Counted from the first letter of the stretch, positions 26,825 through 36,059 are shown. The stretch is 64,000 nt of DNA from Bacteroidota bacterium (GCA_029557915.1 JAKQHS010000024.1:1-64000), one strand, 5' to 3'. Numbers and translations: made by a program. Notes: generated by a model from the letters alone, not told the origin.

Positions 26825-27130
26825 ATGGAATCCTTTAATACGCTGATCGAAGCCATCCAGGCATACAAGGAAGAAGGCTATACCGAAGATTTTAACCTTC
26901 AGGAAAATTGTATGGTTTGCTCCAACGGAAAATACAAACTGAAGGCGGGTGATTTTGTAATCGACAAACATTACCGTTTTGAGGACAATACCGATCCCTC
27001 CGACCAAGCCATTATCTATGCCATCTCCTCGGACAAATACGATGTAAAGGGCATTCTGGTCAATGCTTATGGTATTTACAGCGACGACATGGCAAGCGAA
27101 ATGATTGAAGCGCTATCAGGCAGGAAGTAG
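26825..27130 (+). CDS. Conserved small protein
   Basis: The 101-residue acidic protein, starting MESFNTLIEAIQAY, has no signal peptide or membrane segment. Similar ~100-residue Bacteroidota proteins are often labelled phosphoribosylpyrophosphate synthetase in databases, but no PRPP loop or kinase motif is visible here, so that name should not be carried over. It follows the epimerase by 8 bp and is probably co-transcribed. Confidence 0.75.
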   Translation: MESFNTLIEAIQAYKEEGYTEDFNLQENCMVCSNGKYKLKAGDFVIDKHYRFEDNTDPSDQAIIYAISSDKYDVKGILVNAYGIYSDDMASEMIEALSGRK

Positions 27131-27134
27131 ATGT

Positions 27135-27180
27135 TATCAGTTTATCAGTTCAACAGTTCAACAGTTCAACAGTTTATCAG
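27135..27180. repeat. 8-bp tandem repeat at a gene junction
   Basis: Units are TATCAGTT x2, CAACAGTT x3 and a partial TATCAG, all in strict 8-bp phase. The array begins 5 bp after the stop of the small gene and ends over the uxuA stop codon (27177-27179). Confidence 0.9.
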
Positions 27181-28352
27181 AGGCTTCTTTCCACGCCCAA
27201 TTCCAATCCCCTTAATTCCGCCAGCCCCCTCAACCTGCCAATGGCGCTGTAACCCGGATAGGTTTTCTTATTCAGGTCGTCCAGCATCTGGTGTCCGTGG
27301 TCGGGCCGCATGGGGAGATTCGTCTTTCTGCGGCGCTGAAGCAATACGATTTCTTTCATGATGGCATACATATCGGTATCGCCGGCCAGGTGGTCCGCTT
27401 CAAAAAAATTTCCTTCCGGATCCCGGGCGGTATTGCGAAGGTGCAGGAAATGGATCCGGTCGCCAAAACGGCGGATCATGGCCACCAGGTCATTGTCGGC
27501 CCTTGCACCATAAGAACCGGTGCAAAAACAAAGCCCGTTGGACGGGGAGGGTACGGCGTCCAGCAATTCCGCGGCGTCCTCTTCGGTGCATACAATCCTG
27601 GGAAGTCCCAGCACGGGATAAGGCGGATCATCGGGATGGATGGCCATTTTGACCCCACGCTCTTCGGCCACGGGGACTATCTGCCGGAGAAAATATTTCA
27701 GGTTTTTTTTCAGGGAATCCCGGTCGATGTGATGATAGGACTCCAGTAAGGCCAATACTTCAGCAGCGGTAAAACTTTCGGTACTTCCGGGCAGTCCCTG
27801 GAGGCAATTGTGGAAAACCCGGCTCCTTTTTTCTTCATCCGCCTCTTCATACCATCGTTTTGCACGGCTGATCTGATCTTCCCTATAGTCCTGTTCCGCG
27901 CCCGGCCTTTTCAGCATAAACAAATCAAAAGCCATGAAAGCCGGTTTTTCGAATCGCAGGGCCTTGCTTTGATCGGGCATCGGGTATTCCAGATCGGTGC
28001 GGATCCAGTCAAGCACCGGCATAAAATTATAAGTGACCACTTCGAGTCCTTCCGCCGCCACATTTCGGATGCTGGTTTTATAATTTTCAATATGGCGGAG
28101 ATAATCCCCGGATCCCTTTTTGATGTCTTCGCTGACCGGCAGGCTTTCGATGACTTTCCAACTCATCCCGGCTTCCTCAATAAGGGATTTCCGTTTGCGG
28201 ATCTCCTCCGGGGTCCAGATTTCTCCGACGGGAATATGGTGCAAGGCCGTCACCACCCCCGTGCAACCGGCCTGCCGCAGGTCCCAAAGGCTGACGGCAT
28301 CGTGGGGGCCATACCATCGCATCGTTTGAATCATACTCATGGATGCAAACAT
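27177..28352 (-). CDS. uxuA: Mannonate dehydratase
   Basis: The 391-residue enzyme dehydrates D-mannonate to 2-keto-3-deoxygluconate in glucuronate catabolism. The start region [21 protein letters not shown] is diagnostic. [10 protein letters not shown] and [16 protein letters not shown] are typical metal-site segments, and [10 protein letters not shown]-like residues appear as [10 protein letters not shown] near the end. Met5 and Met7 (28334) are alternative starts; M7 matches the usual N-terminus. Its stop lies within an 8-bp tandem repeat. It follows the nitroreductase gene by 3 bp. Confidence 0.95.
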   Translation of the reverse strand: MFASMSMIQTMRWYGPHDAVSLWDLRQAGCTGVVTALHHIPVGEIWTPEEIRKRKSLIEEAGMSWKVIESLPVSEDIKKGSGDYLRHIENYKTSIRNVAAEGLEVVTYNFMPVLDWIRTDLEYPMPDQSKALRFEKPAFMAFDLFMLKRPGAEQDYREDQISRAKRWYEEADEEKRSRVFHNCLQGLPGSTESFTAAEVLALLESYHHIDRDSLKKNLKYFLRQIVPVAEERGVKMAIHPDDPPYPVLGLPRIVCTEEDAAELLDAVPSPSNGLCFCTGSYGARADNDLVAMIRRFGDRIHFLHLRNTARDPEGNFFEADHLAGDTDMYAIMKEIVLLQRRRKTNLPMRPDHGHQMLDDLNKKTYPGYSAIGRLRGLAELRGLELGVERSL

Positions 28353-28355
28353 ACA

Positions 28356-29033
28356 TCATTCCGCCGTTTCGCAATCCCCACAGGCTGCGTCCAGGTCCGG
28401 ATAAAAAAGATTGGTTCGGATCCGGTCGTGTACAGAAGGCTTTTCATCCCCATAACCGAAAATCAGCGCCAGCATGACCTTTTCCTTTTCGGGAATTTTC
28501 AACTTTGCATATCCCTTCGTTCCCTGCACATACTTACCCAGACCGATGGGGCAGGAATCCAGCCCCATGGATTTAGCCGCCAGCATCATATTTTGAGCAC
28601 ACATGCCGAGGTCCAGGCAGGCCCATTCATTGTCCTCAGGAGCGGTAAGAAAAACCACCACAGGAGCTCCGTGAAAAATGGGGTTTTTATTTTTGAGGAA
28701 ATCAATTCCATGCGCCAAATGCAAAGAACGGGTCGCTGATTTGATGATCGTTTTAAATCCCGATTTTAAGATTCCTTTGGCAGCCGACTTGAGCACTTCC
28801 TTTTCCAAGCCGGCGATGTCCTCCTTTTTATCAACTACATAAAACCTCCACGGCTGGCGGTTGATTGCCGAGGGCGCCATACGCCCGGCATCCACTATGG
28901 CTTCGATGTCCTTCCGGTCTACCGCAAGGTCCTTATACTTGCGGACGGCTCTGCGTTCATAGATCATCCTCAGGATTTCGTTCTGATTCAGGGTTCCCGG
29001 GGGTGCTGTGGTTTCTATTGTCTTCATGACCAA
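28356..29033 (-). CDS. Nitroreductase family protein
   Basis: The 225-residue FMN-binding fold protein has IYERRAVRKYKDLAVD, MAPSAINRQPWRFYVV and the later ACLDLGMCAQNMMLAAKSMGLDSCPIG, all standard nitroreductase segments. The physiological substrate is unknown; members reduce nitroaromatics, quinones or enones using NAD(P)H. It is upstream of uxuA with a 3-bp gap, so the two probably share a transcript despite no clear functional link. Confidence 0.92.
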   Translation of the reverse strand: MVMKTIETTAPPGTLNQNEILRMIYERRAVRKYKDLAVDRKDIEAIVDAGRMAPSAINRQPWRFYVVDKKEDIAGLEKEVLKSAAKGILKSGFKTIIKSATRSLHLAHGIDFLKNKNPIFHGAPVVVFLTAPEDNEWACLDLGMCAQNMMLAAKSMGLDSCPIGLGKYVQGTKGYAKLKIPEKEKVMLALIFGYGDEKPSVHDRIRTNLFYPDLDAACGDCETAE

Positions 29034-29294
29034 AATTTGACGTAATCAATTTACCAAAATCCGAAGGAGGGTTTTATGATCCCGATCAGGAGGCCGACTA
29101 GCTGGGGCAGCCGATGACCTTCAAATTGAATCGGCCTATCCCCCAAAACGCCTTTATCCTTAGGGGTTATATTTCGTTACTTTTAGCGTCCCGAATAGGA
29201 AACTTATTTTAATTATGGTGAAACCACTTCTATAAGGTATATATGCTTTTGACAGGTGCACGAATGAGTGGGGTCCCTTACCTCAGGCGCTTTT
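29034..29294. other. Intergenic region without a recognised feature
   Basis: These 261 bp lie between the nitroreductase start and the 3' end of the AI-2E-type permease. I see no gene, tandem repeat or strong hairpin. Confidence 0.5.
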
Positions 29295-30350
29295 TCAGGC
29301 CTGTTTTTCCACGGCGAATTCCTTCTGATATATTTTAACGAGCAGGAAAAAATAGGCTATCAGTAAGGGGCCAAAGACCAGCCCCGGCAATCCAAACCAC
29401 TGAAGCCCGATGATGACTCCCAATATGGTGATCACGGGGTGAACGTTGGCAAACCATCGGGCAAAGATCAGCCTGAAAAAATTGTCCATCAGGGAAATAA
29501 TCAAAGTACCATAAAGCAAGATTCCCAATCCTTGCCAGGATTCTGCGGTCACCAGCATGATGAACCCGGCCGGCATCCAGATCAGGGCTGCGCCCACCAC
29601 CGGGAGTATTCCGGAACAACCCGTGAGCACCCCCCAGAACAGCGGATCCTTCATGCCAAACAACCAGTATCCGAAAGTGGATACAATGCCCTGGGCCAGG
29701 GCGATCATGGGGACCGCAATCGCATTGGCCTTGGTCATGTCATCGAGTTCCTGGGTGAGCATTTGAATGCCTTCCCTGGTAAAAGGAAGGTATCGCGATA
29801 AAGCCGGTTCGATATGCCCCGTATTCACCAGGAGATAATACAGGAGGAAGTACATCATGAGTAAACTTCCCAAAGCAAGGATGGACATATTGAGGATGGC
29901 AGGAACTGAATCGGCCAGGCCCCGGATATACTCCACCAGGGTATCGCTGCTGAATACCGGTCGGTCAAAAAACCGGTTGATTTTCAACAACAACGCGTTG
30001 AACCCCTGCATCAGGTCCTGCGGATTGCTCAGGGTGGTTTGCAATTGGCCAATCAATAAATACACCAGGCCAAACAAAGGAATGATGATCAATAAGAAGG
30101 AAATGAAGATGATCAGGGTGGCCGCCATCCACCTTTTCCAGCGATAAACCATGACCAGCCTTTTCATAAATTTCCTGAACAAGACATAAAAGATCAGTGC
30201 GCCGAGAAAGGATACGATAAACTCGTTTAAACTGTAAAGGAGGAAGGCCATGATGCCCAGGATCATACCGATCACAACGATTTGCCGGCTTTTACCGGGA
30301 TACAAACTGGATGAATCAGGCATGAACGGATTTACGGGTTGTCCATCCAA
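29295..30350 (-). CDS. AI-2E family membrane transporter/permease
   Basis: The 351-residue protein has about eight hydrophobic segments in the PF01594 pattern: paired N-terminal helices, a cytoplasmic/periplasmic stretch (about 95-150), then SLLMMYFLLYYLLVNTG and the conserved C-terminal helices around LTGCSGILPVVGAALIWMPAG and LGVIIGLQWFGLPGLVFGPLL. Members include putative AI-2 exporters and Na+/H+ antiporters; no substrate can be assigned here. Confidence 0.9.
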   Translation of the reverse strand: MDGQPVNPFMPDSSSLYPGKSRQIVVIGMILGIMAFLLYSLNEFIVSFLGALIFYVLFRKFMKRLVMVYRWKRWMAATLIIFISFLLIIIPLFGLVYLLIGQLQTTLSNPQDLMQGFNALLLKINRFFDRPVFSSDTLVEYIRGLADSVPAILNMSILALGSLLMMYFLLYYLLVNTGHIEPALSRYLPFTREGIQMLTQELDDMTKANAIAVPMIALAQGIVSTFGYWLFGMKDPLFWGVLTGCSGILPVVGAALIWMPAGFIMLVTAESWQGLGILLYGTLIISLMDNFFRLIFARWFANVHPVITILGVIIGLQWFGLPGLVFGPLLIAYFFLLVKIYQKEFAVEKQA

Positions 30351-30386
30351 ATTTAGGATTTTAAAACAGAACGGTGGTTAGCCCGG

Positions 30387-30899
30387 TCAAACCGGGTTTA
30401 AGTCCTGCGGCATTCTTTGAGCCGCCGGGGAAGTGAGGCTGGACGCCAGGTGCTCGATCTTTTCAAGCAATTGCGGCATGACCCTTTCGATTTCCGGGCT
30501 CAGGCTGACGCCTTGTAGCTGGATGTTCTCGATGCTGACCACAAATAAATGAATATCGGGCATCTTACCCAGGAGTTGCAATGCGCCCATCATATCCTTC
30601 AGTCCAATATCATGCGTACTCATGGCCTTGGGAAAATCCTGAGCGAATCGGGGCCGGATGAGGCGGATGGTCCCGGGCGGATGACGGTCCAGCGTAGCAT
30701 CCACCAGGATAATGGTTTCATATTCTTCCAGGCAACCCAACAGGTGAAACCCCCCTGTGCCCCCATCCAGCACCTCAACGCCCGGAAACCGGTTTTGGGC
30801 TTCCAGCCTCCGGGCGGCATGGACCCCGACCCCTTCATCGCCCATGAGATAATTCCCAATACCCAGGATCAAAATACGGTTTGAGGAGGTCCGGTTCAT
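30387..30899 (-). CDS. hyaD: Hydrogenase maturation protease (HyaD/HupD type)
   Basis: The 170-residue endopeptidase removes the C-terminal peptide of the large hydrogenase subunit after Ni insertion. ILGIGNYLMGDEGVGVHAA contains the metal-sensing Glu, and MSTHDIGLKDMMGAL contains the conserved His. The target HyaB ends in an 18-residue peptide after DPCMACSVH, as this protease requires. It is the last gene of the hyaABCD operon, 6 bp after hyaC. Confidence 0.95.
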   Translation of the reverse strand: MNRTSSNRILILGIGNYLMGDEGVGVHAARRLEAQNRFPGVEVLDGGTGGFHLLGCLEEYETIILVDATLDRHPPGTIRLIRPRFAQDFPKAMSTHDIGLKDMMGALQLLGKMPDIHLFVVSIENIQLQGVSLSPEIERVMPQLLEKIEHLASSLTSPAAQRMPQDLNPV

Positions 30900-30905
30900 A
30901 AGGCT

Positions 30906-31628
30906 TTACTCGGGGTTTGGGGTATGGGTATGTTCCTTTTCAAATGCCTCTTCTTCTATAAATTTCCAACCTCCCCCCATGCTGCTGATCTCTCCGCGTC
31001 CCTCGATATAATCGTGATAAAACACCAGATAAATATGGATCACCACAAAAAGGATAAAAAACCACATGGCCCAGTGATGGATCTGACGGGTCAGGATATC
31101 CCCGCCAAACAAAGCGGGTACCCAGGCAAAAAGTTGCGGGAACCACCAGTCGCTCATGGCGGCATACAAGCCAAAACCGGTGAGGCATTGGATCAGAAAA
31201 AGAATAAAAGTCAGAAAATAGGTAAAGCCGGCAAGTGCATTGTGACCGATGCTCATGTGTTCCCTGTTTTTCATCATCAGCACATCCATTTTAATCACCG
31301 TCCACATTTCTTTAAAAAACGTTCCTGAAACCGGGATAAACTGTTTCCAGTTGGCAAATTTATTACCGACAAATCCCCAATAGATCCTGGCCAGGAAGTT
31401 GAAAAAAAACAAATATGCAGCGGCAAAATGAATATACCGGATCCAGCCCATAGTGAATTTTCCGGTAGCCTCCCGCTGGCTCTGTAAAGCCAATGGATCG
31501 GCGATATAAAAACCGGTGGCGACCAGGGCGACCATGACCAGGGCATTCAACCAGTGATAAAACCGCACCGGCAATTCCCAAACATAAACCCTGCGAAGCA
31601 TTTGAATTTTCAAACCTTTAGGTTCCAT
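30906..31628 (-). CDS. hyaC: Ni/Fe-hydrogenase b-type cytochrome subunit
   Basis: The 240-residue membrane protein has four main helices and the family segments YVWELPVRFYHWLNALVMV, RYIHFAAAYLFFFNFLARIYW and QIHHWAMWFFILFVVIHIYLVFYHD, which carry the heme b His ligands. It anchors HyaAB to the inner membrane and passes electrons from H2 to quinone. It lies 16 bp after hyaB. Confidence 0.96.
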   Translation of the reverse strand: MEPKGLKIQMLRRVYVWELPVRFYHWLNALVMVALVATGFYIADPLALQSQREATGKFTMGWIRYIHFAAAYLFFFNFLARIYWGFVGNKFANWKQFIPVSGTFFKEMWTVIKMDVLMMKNREHMSIGHNALAGFTYFLTFILFLIQCLTGFGLYAAMSDWWFPQLFAWVPALFGGDILTRQIHHWAMWFFILFVVIHIYLVFYHDYIEGRGEISSMGGGWKFIEEEAFEKEHTHTPNPE

Positions 31629-31644
31629 ACATATCGGTTTAAAC

Positions 31645-33372
31645 TTATTCGCCGCCCACTACACTGATCCGGCTGATGTGTTTGCCTTCCTCGTCATAAA
31701 GGTGGACACTGCAAGCCATACAGGGGTCAAAACTGTGGACGGTTCTCAATATTTCAAGCGGTTGTTTTTCATCTGCCACCGGGGTATTCAAAAGGGCGGA
31801 TTCATATGCGGACAACTGGCCCTTGCCGTCCCGGGGTGAGGCGTTCCAGGTCGTAGGGACCACCAATTGATAGTTGGCGATCTTCTGATCTTCGATATTG
31901 ATCCAGTGGGCAAGGGCCCCGCGGGGCGCCTCCGAATAGCCGACCCCGAGTGCCTGGGCCGGCCAGGTAGCCGGATCAAACTTGCTCATTTCGGCCATCC
32001 GGGTATCCCCGTTCTTTATATTGGAGATCAGTTGATCAAAGAACTCAAGCCCCCATTGCGCGATCAATACACTTTCCAGCCCGCGGGCCGCGGTCCTTCC
32101 CAGGGTAGAGAACAAAGCAGTCACCGGTACCTTCAAATCGGTCAGCGCCTTGTCCACCACCGCTTTAAAATCTTCCCTTCCCCTTGCATAGCCCACCAAT
32201 ACCCGGGCCAACGGACCGACTTCCATGGCGTGTCCGTTCCAGCGCGGCGTTTTAAGGTAACTGTATTCTTTGGCGGTGTCCAGGTGTTCAAAGGGTGGTT
32301 TTGGCCCATTGTAATTCACCTTGCTTTCTCCCTTCCAGGGGTGCAGGCCCACGGTTTTCCCTTCACGGTATTCATACCAGGAATTGGTCACAAACTCCTG
32401 CACTTCCTCATCCTTGCGAAGATCGACCTCCTGGATGTTGCCGAGGTCTTTATTCAGGATGGCGCCCGCCGGAAACTTAAACGAGGCCATATCGCGGAAT
32501 CCGTTTGTGGGGAGGTCCCCATACACCAGGTAATTTCCAAGCCCGCCTCCGATCGCTCCCCAGTCTTTGTAAAAAGAAGCGATGGCCATCAGGTCAGGGA
32601 CATATACCTGTTCGACGAATTCTTTTGCATCCTGCAGCAATTGCCCGACCAGGGCAAGGCGCTCGGCGTTGATCCCGCTTACATCGTCGATGCCGATGGC
32701 GCAGGCCATGCCTCCCACCAGGTAATTCGGGTGCGGGTTTTTCCCGCCGAAAATGGCGTGAATTTTAACAATTTCCTTCTGCCATTCCAGGGCCTCCAAA
32801 TAATGGGCAAGCCCGATCAGGTTTACTTCGGGAGGCAGTTTGTATGCCGGATGGCCCCAGTATCCATTGGCAAAAATGCCGAGCTGGCCGCTTTCCACAA
32901 ATTTTTTAATGCGGGTCTGAATATCACTGAAATAGCCGGGTGAACTTTTGGGCCAATGCGAAATGCTCTGAGCCAGTTCGGACGTTTTTTTGGGGTCCGC
33001 TTTCAAGGCATTGACCACATCCACCCAATCCATGGCGTGCAGATGATAGAAGTGCACCACATGGTCATGCATGTACTGGGTGCAAAACATGATGTTCCGG
33101 ACCATCTCGGCGTTGGGCGGCACGACAATATCGAGCGCGTCTTCCACCGCCCTTACAGAGGTCAGGGAATGCACGGAGGTGCACACCCCGCAAACCCTTC
33201 CGACAAAAGCCCAGGCATCCTTCGGATCCCTTCCCTTTAAAATCTCTTCCAACAGGCGCACCATGGTGCCACTGCTGAAGGCGTCTTTTATTTTTCCGTT
33301 TTCGATATCTGCTTCGATGCGGAGATGACCTTCAATCCTTGTGATCGGGTCAACGACGATTCTTGTACTCAT
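31645..33372 (-). CDS. hyaB: [NiFe] uptake hydrogenase large subunit
   Basis: The 575-residue catalytic subunit has both Ni-binding motifs: L1 RVCGVC (Cys61, Cys64) followed by TSVHS, and L2 DPCMACSVH (Cys551, Cys554). The 18-residue tail after His557 is the expected cleavage peptide for HyaD. ITRIEGHLRIE at the start and SRISVVGGE at the end are typical. With HyaA it oxidises H2 at the periplasmic face of the membrane. It lies 23 bp after hyaA. Confidence 0.98.
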   Translation of the reverse strand: MSTRIVVDPITRIEGHLRIEADIENGKIKDAFSSGTMVRLLEEILKGRDPKDAWAFVGRVCGVCTSVHSLTSVRAVEDALDIVVPPNAEMVRNIMFCTQYMHDHVVHFYHLHAMDWVDVVNALKADPKKTSELAQSISHWPKSSPGYFSDIQTRIKKFVESGQLGIFANGYWGHPAYKLPPEVNLIGLAHYLEALEWQKEIVKIHAIFGGKNPHPNYLVGGMACAIGIDDVSGINAERLALVGQLLQDAKEFVEQVYVPDLMAIASFYKDWGAIGGGLGNYLVYGDLPTNGFRDMASFKFPAGAILNKDLGNIQEVDLRKDEEVQEFVTNSWYEYREGKTVGLHPWKGESKVNYNGPKPPFEHLDTAKEYSYLKTPRWNGHAMEVGPLARVLVGYARGREDFKAVVDKALTDLKVPVTALFSTLGRTAARGLESVLIAQWGLEFFDQLISNIKNGDTRMAEMSKFDPATWPAQALGVGYSEAPRGALAHWINIEDQKIANYQLVVPTTWNASPRDGKGQLSAYESALLNTPVADEKQPLEILRTVHSFDPCMACSVHLYDEEGKHISRISVVGGE

Positions 33373-33395
33373 ACGATTATACTTATGATTAACGG

Positions 33396-34523
33396 TTAGG
33401 ATTCAAATTCCTTTTCACTTATTTTTCCTTCCTGCACTTTACCCGCGATGAGCTTATGCTTGCGCACATTCGTCGCGATGGCATGGGCAGCAATGCCCAC
33501 TCCGGTCGCGGCCAGCGCCGCCTTTCCAAGGGTATCGGCATTCGCCTCGATGCCAAACCCCGCAAAGGCGGAGGCTCTTTCATAGAAGCGGCCATTGTCC
33601 CAGAAGTTCTCTTCACTGCAACCGATGCAACCGTGTCCGGCCTGAATGGGGAAACTGGTCCCGCCGTTCCATCTCATGACTCCACATGCATTATAGGTAG
33701 ACGGCCCCTTGCATCCCACCTTATAGAGACAATAGCCTTTTTTGGCATTCTCATCGTCAAAGCTTTCCACAAACAAACCGGCATCGTAATAGGCTCTCCG
33801 GTAACAACTGTCGTGGACCCTTTTGCTGTAAAACGCCTTTGGTCTGCCCAGGCGGTCCAGTTCAGGAATTTTACCAAAGGTGACCAAATGGACAATGACG
33901 CCGGCCATGACTTCACCGATCGGGGGACAACCCGGCACTTTGATCAAGGGGATCCCTTTCAGCAATTTATGAATGGGGGTGGCATTGGTCGGATTTGGCC
34001 GGGCGGCCTGGACACAACCATTGCTGGCACAACTGCCCCAGGCGATTACGGCTTTGGCTCCGGCGGCTGCTTCTTCCAGGATCTGGAGGGAGGTTTTCCC
34101 TCCAATCATACAATATACGCCGTCTGCCCCCGTAGGAACGGATCCTTCCACACAAAGGATGTATTCCCCGCGGTATTTTTCCATGGTATGCTTCATGGCT
34201 TCCTCAGCCTGAACCCCCGATGCGGCCATCAGGGTTTCCGTATAGTCGAGGGAAATCTTGTCCAGCAGAATATCGGCTACAATAGGATGCGAAGACCGGA
34301 TAAAACTTTCACTGCAACAGGTACATTCCTGGAAATGCAACCAGATCACCGGGACCCTCGATTTGGTTTCCAAAGCGTGTACCACCTGTCCAATGGCCGA
34401 ATTTTCAAGTCCCATAAAAGCAGCCATCGTGGTAACAAAAGCCATAAATTCCCTGCGGGAATAACCTTTCCTCTCCACTTCCTCGTAGTAGGTGGGAGGG
34501 CTTGGCAAAGTTTCGTGAATCAT
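33396..34523 (-). CDS. hyaA: [NiFe] uptake hydrogenase small subunit, O2-tolerant type
   Basis: The 375-residue Fe-S subunit starts with a twin-arginine motif (YSRREFMAF, 21-29), so the heterodimer is exported by Tat. Around the proximal cluster it has Cys67, Cys69, Cys70, Cys165, Cys170 and Cys199. Cys69 (in ECTCC) and Cys170 (in GSCASNGC) match the two extra cysteines of the [4Fe-3S] cluster in O2-tolerant E. coli Hyd-1. Later Cys and His residues ([26 protein letters not shown]) fit the distal and medial clusters. A C-terminal helix (about 331-352) anchors it beside HyaC. Confidence 0.97.
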   Translation of the reverse strand: MIHETLPSPPTYYEEVERKGYSRREFMAFVTTMAAFMGLENSAIGQVVHALETKSRVPVIWLHFQECTCCSESFIRSSHPIVADILLDKISLDYTETLMAASGVQAEEAMKHTMEKYRGEYILCVEGSVPTGADGVYCMIGGKTSLQILEEAAAGAKAVIAWGSCASNGCVQAARPNPTNATPIHKLLKGIPLIKVPGCPPIGEVMAGVIVHLVTFGKIPELDRLGRPKAFYSKRVHDSCYRRAYYDAGLFVESFDDENAKKGYCLYKVGCKGPSTYNACGVMRWNGGTSFPIQAGHGCIGCSEENFWDNGRFYERASAFAGFGIEANADTLGKAALAATGVGIAAHAIATNVRKHKLIAGKVQEGKISEKEFES

Positions 34524-34647
34524 GTGAACGGGATTAAGTAAAATAATTTAAAACCACAGCCTAAAATAATTTTTAATACTGCTAGATTTTATGACTTTTA
34601 TTTGGCTGAATGCTGACCTGGGTCATAGAACCAGGATCTCATTTTGC

Positions 34648-34655
34648 TAATTTTG
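34648..34655 (+). promoter_or_regulatory. -7 element for the hyp operon
   Basis: TAATTTTG fits TAnnTTTG exactly, 23 bp before the ATG at 34679. It overlaps an 18-bp inverted repeat (34652-34669). No TTG lies at the expected -33 position, so an activator may be needed. Confidence 0.45.
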
Positions 34656-34669
34656 ATTATTTAATCAAA
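34652..34669. promoter_or_regulatory. FNR-like inverted repeat between hya and hyp operons
   Basis: TTTGATTATTTAATCAAA has perfect 8-bp arms around TT. The half-sites TTGAT and ATCAA are those of FNR, but they are 6 bp apart instead of 4. It overlaps the -7 element of the hyp operon in the divergent hyaA/hyp region. Confidence 0.5.
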
Positions 34670-34678
34670 TTGGGTTAT

Positions 34679-34894
34679 ATGAAAAAATTCCTTCTTCCGG
34701 TTTTAACTCTACTCATAGGGATGCTTCCTTTGACCGGATGGTCCCACCCCGGCCATGGAGAATCCGATGGATTTACGCTTATTCATTATTTCCGTGAACC
34801 CCTGCACGCGGTGGGTCCCCTGGGCATACTGGTGACGCTACTCATATACCGCGTCCGCTGGAGCAGGAACAAAGCCCGGCAGCAAAGAGCCTGA
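34679..34894 (+). CDS. Small His-containing membrane protein, first gene of the hyp operon
   Basis: The 71-residue protein starts MKKFLLPVLTLL with a signal-like helix cut near GWS, then HPGHGESDGFTLIHYFREPLHAVG, then a second helix (LGILVTLLIYRV) and a basic tail. The HPGHG segment and spaced histidines recall the start of HupE/UreJ nickel permeases, but it is far too short to be one. It lies 2 bp before hypA, so a role in Ni handling for the hydrogenase is plausible but unproven. A longer frame from 34610 overlaps the promoter and is not favoured. Confidence 0.75.
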   Translation: MKKFLLPVLTLLIGMLPLTGWSHPGHGESDGFTLIHYFREPLHAVGPLGILVTLLIYRVRWSRNKARQQRA

Positions 34895-34896
34895 AC

Positions 34897-35238
34897 ATGC
34901 ACGAACTGTCCATTGTCATGTGCATCCTCGATATCGCAGAGGAATATGCGGGTAAAACAAAATACCGGGCAATAGAAGAAATTGAACTTGATATCGGCTG
35001 CCTGACCACCATTGAAATGAACGCCTTTGAATTTGCATGGAAGGAGGGTGTGCGGAACACGCGGTTGCAGGATGCCGCAAAAAAAATAAATCGGATAAAA
35101 GGAAAAGCGAAATGCATGGATTGCGAAAACACCTTTACCATTGAAAATCTTTTTGATCCCTGCCCCTCCTGCGGGCAGCACTTGCTGGATATTCTCGAAG
35201 GCAAGGAATTGCGGGTCAAATCATTGATGATGTCATGA
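34897..35238 (+). CDS. hypA: Hydrogenase nickel chaperone HypA
   Basis: The 113-residue protein starts MHELSIV, with the N-terminal amine and His2 as Ni ligands, and has a zinc site built of two CxxC pairs (CMDC and CPSC). With HypB it inserts Ni into the HyaB precursor. The length is normal. It lies between the small membrane protein and hypB. Confidence 0.96.
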   Translation: MHELSIVMCILDIAEEYAGKTKYRAIEEIELDIGCLTTIEMNAFEFAWKEGVRNTRLQDAAKKINRIKGKAKCMDCENTFTIENLFDPCPSCGQHLLDILEGKELRVKSLMMS

Positions 35239-35269
35239 ATTATTTTAAACCCTTAAACCAAAATTAGCG

Positions 35270-36031
35270 ATGTGCGCAACCTGCGGATGCGGTACGGTGG
35301 ATTCCGTGCACGGGCATGAAGGCGGCCTTCCCCACGATCACTCCCATGATCATTCGACCCATACCCACAAGGTGGTGGATGTGGAGAAAGATATATTGCA
35401 GCAAAACAACCTGCTGGCTGAACGAAACCGGGGCTATTTCGAAGCCAAAAACATTCTTGCGCTGAACCTGGTCAGCTCCCCCGGTTCCGGGAAAACCGCC
35501 CTCCTGGAAAAGACCCTGACCGATCTCAAAGGACAACTGGAATTTGCCGTGATCGAAGGGGACCAGCAAACCACCAATGATGCGGACCGCATCCATGCCA
35601 CCGGAACCAAAGTAATACAGATCAATACCGGCAAGGGATGCCACCTGGATGCCCACATGGTCCTCCATGCCGTCCAGGGCATCAAACCGAAGCAAAACAG
35701 TGTATTGTTTATTGAAAATGTAGGCAACCTGGTTTGTCCTGCCCTGTTTGACCTGGGTGAACGGGAACGCGTGGTGATCGTATCGGTGACTGAAGGGGAA
35801 GACAAGCCTTTGAAATATCCCGACATGTTCCATTCGTCCACCCTTTGCATCATCAACAAGACGGACCTCTTGCCCTACCTGCCTTTTAATATTGAAAAAC
35901 TGATTTCCAATGCCAAAAAAGTAAATCCGAAACTGGAAATCATTGAGCTGAGCTGCACCCAGGGCACGGGATTGAACCTTTGGTATGACTGGCTTAAATC
36001 GAAAGTACCTGTTCCGGAACCCGTAGAATGA
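35270..36031 (+). CDS. hypB: Hydrogenase nickel-insertion GTPase HypB
   Basis: The 253-residue protein has the N-terminal high-affinity Ni motif MCATCGCG, a His-rich stretch (HDHSHDHSTHTH) that can store Ni, and a GTPase domain with P-loop SSPGSGKTALLE, VIEGDQQTTNDADRI and INKTDLL. It hydrolyses GTP to drive Ni delivery with HypA. Confidence 0.97.
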   Translation: MCATCGCGTVDSVHGHEGGLPHDHSHDHSTHTHKVVDVEKDILQQNNLLAERNRGYFEAKNILALNLVSSPGSGKTALLEKTLTDLKGQLEFAVIEGDQQTTNDADRIHATGTKVIQINTGKGCHLDAHMVLHAVQGIKPKQNSVLFIENVGNLVCPALFDLGERERVVIVSVTEGEDKPLKYPDMFHSSTLCIINKTDLLPYLPFNIEKLISNAKKVNPKLEIIELSCTQGTGLNLWYDWLKSKVPVPEPVE

Positions 36032-36059
36032 ATATTGTTTTTCACACGCATCGTCCTTC

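Noticed and set aside
26825-27130. Phosphoribosylpyrophosphate synthetase
   Set aside because: The ~100-residue protein has no PRPP-binding loop or synthetase domain; the database name seems to be a propagated error.
27810-28739. 309-residue open frame antisense to uxuA and the nitroreductase gene
   Set aside because: It crosses two well-identified genes and shows no protein-like pattern.
31867-32943. 358-residue open frame antisense to hyaB
   Set aside because: It lies wholly within the conserved large-subunit gene, has no recognisable domain and reflects codon bias of the opposite strand.
33456-34541. 361-residue open frame antisense to hyaA
   Set aside because: It is a mirror of the small-subunit gene, with no start context, promoter or domain.
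34652-34669. Canonical FNR box
   Set aside because: The half-sites fit but are 6 bp apart, not 4, so it is reported only as FNR-like.
34679-34894. HupE/UreJ nickel permease
   Set aside because: At 71 residues with two helices it is much too short; only the HPGHG segment is shared.
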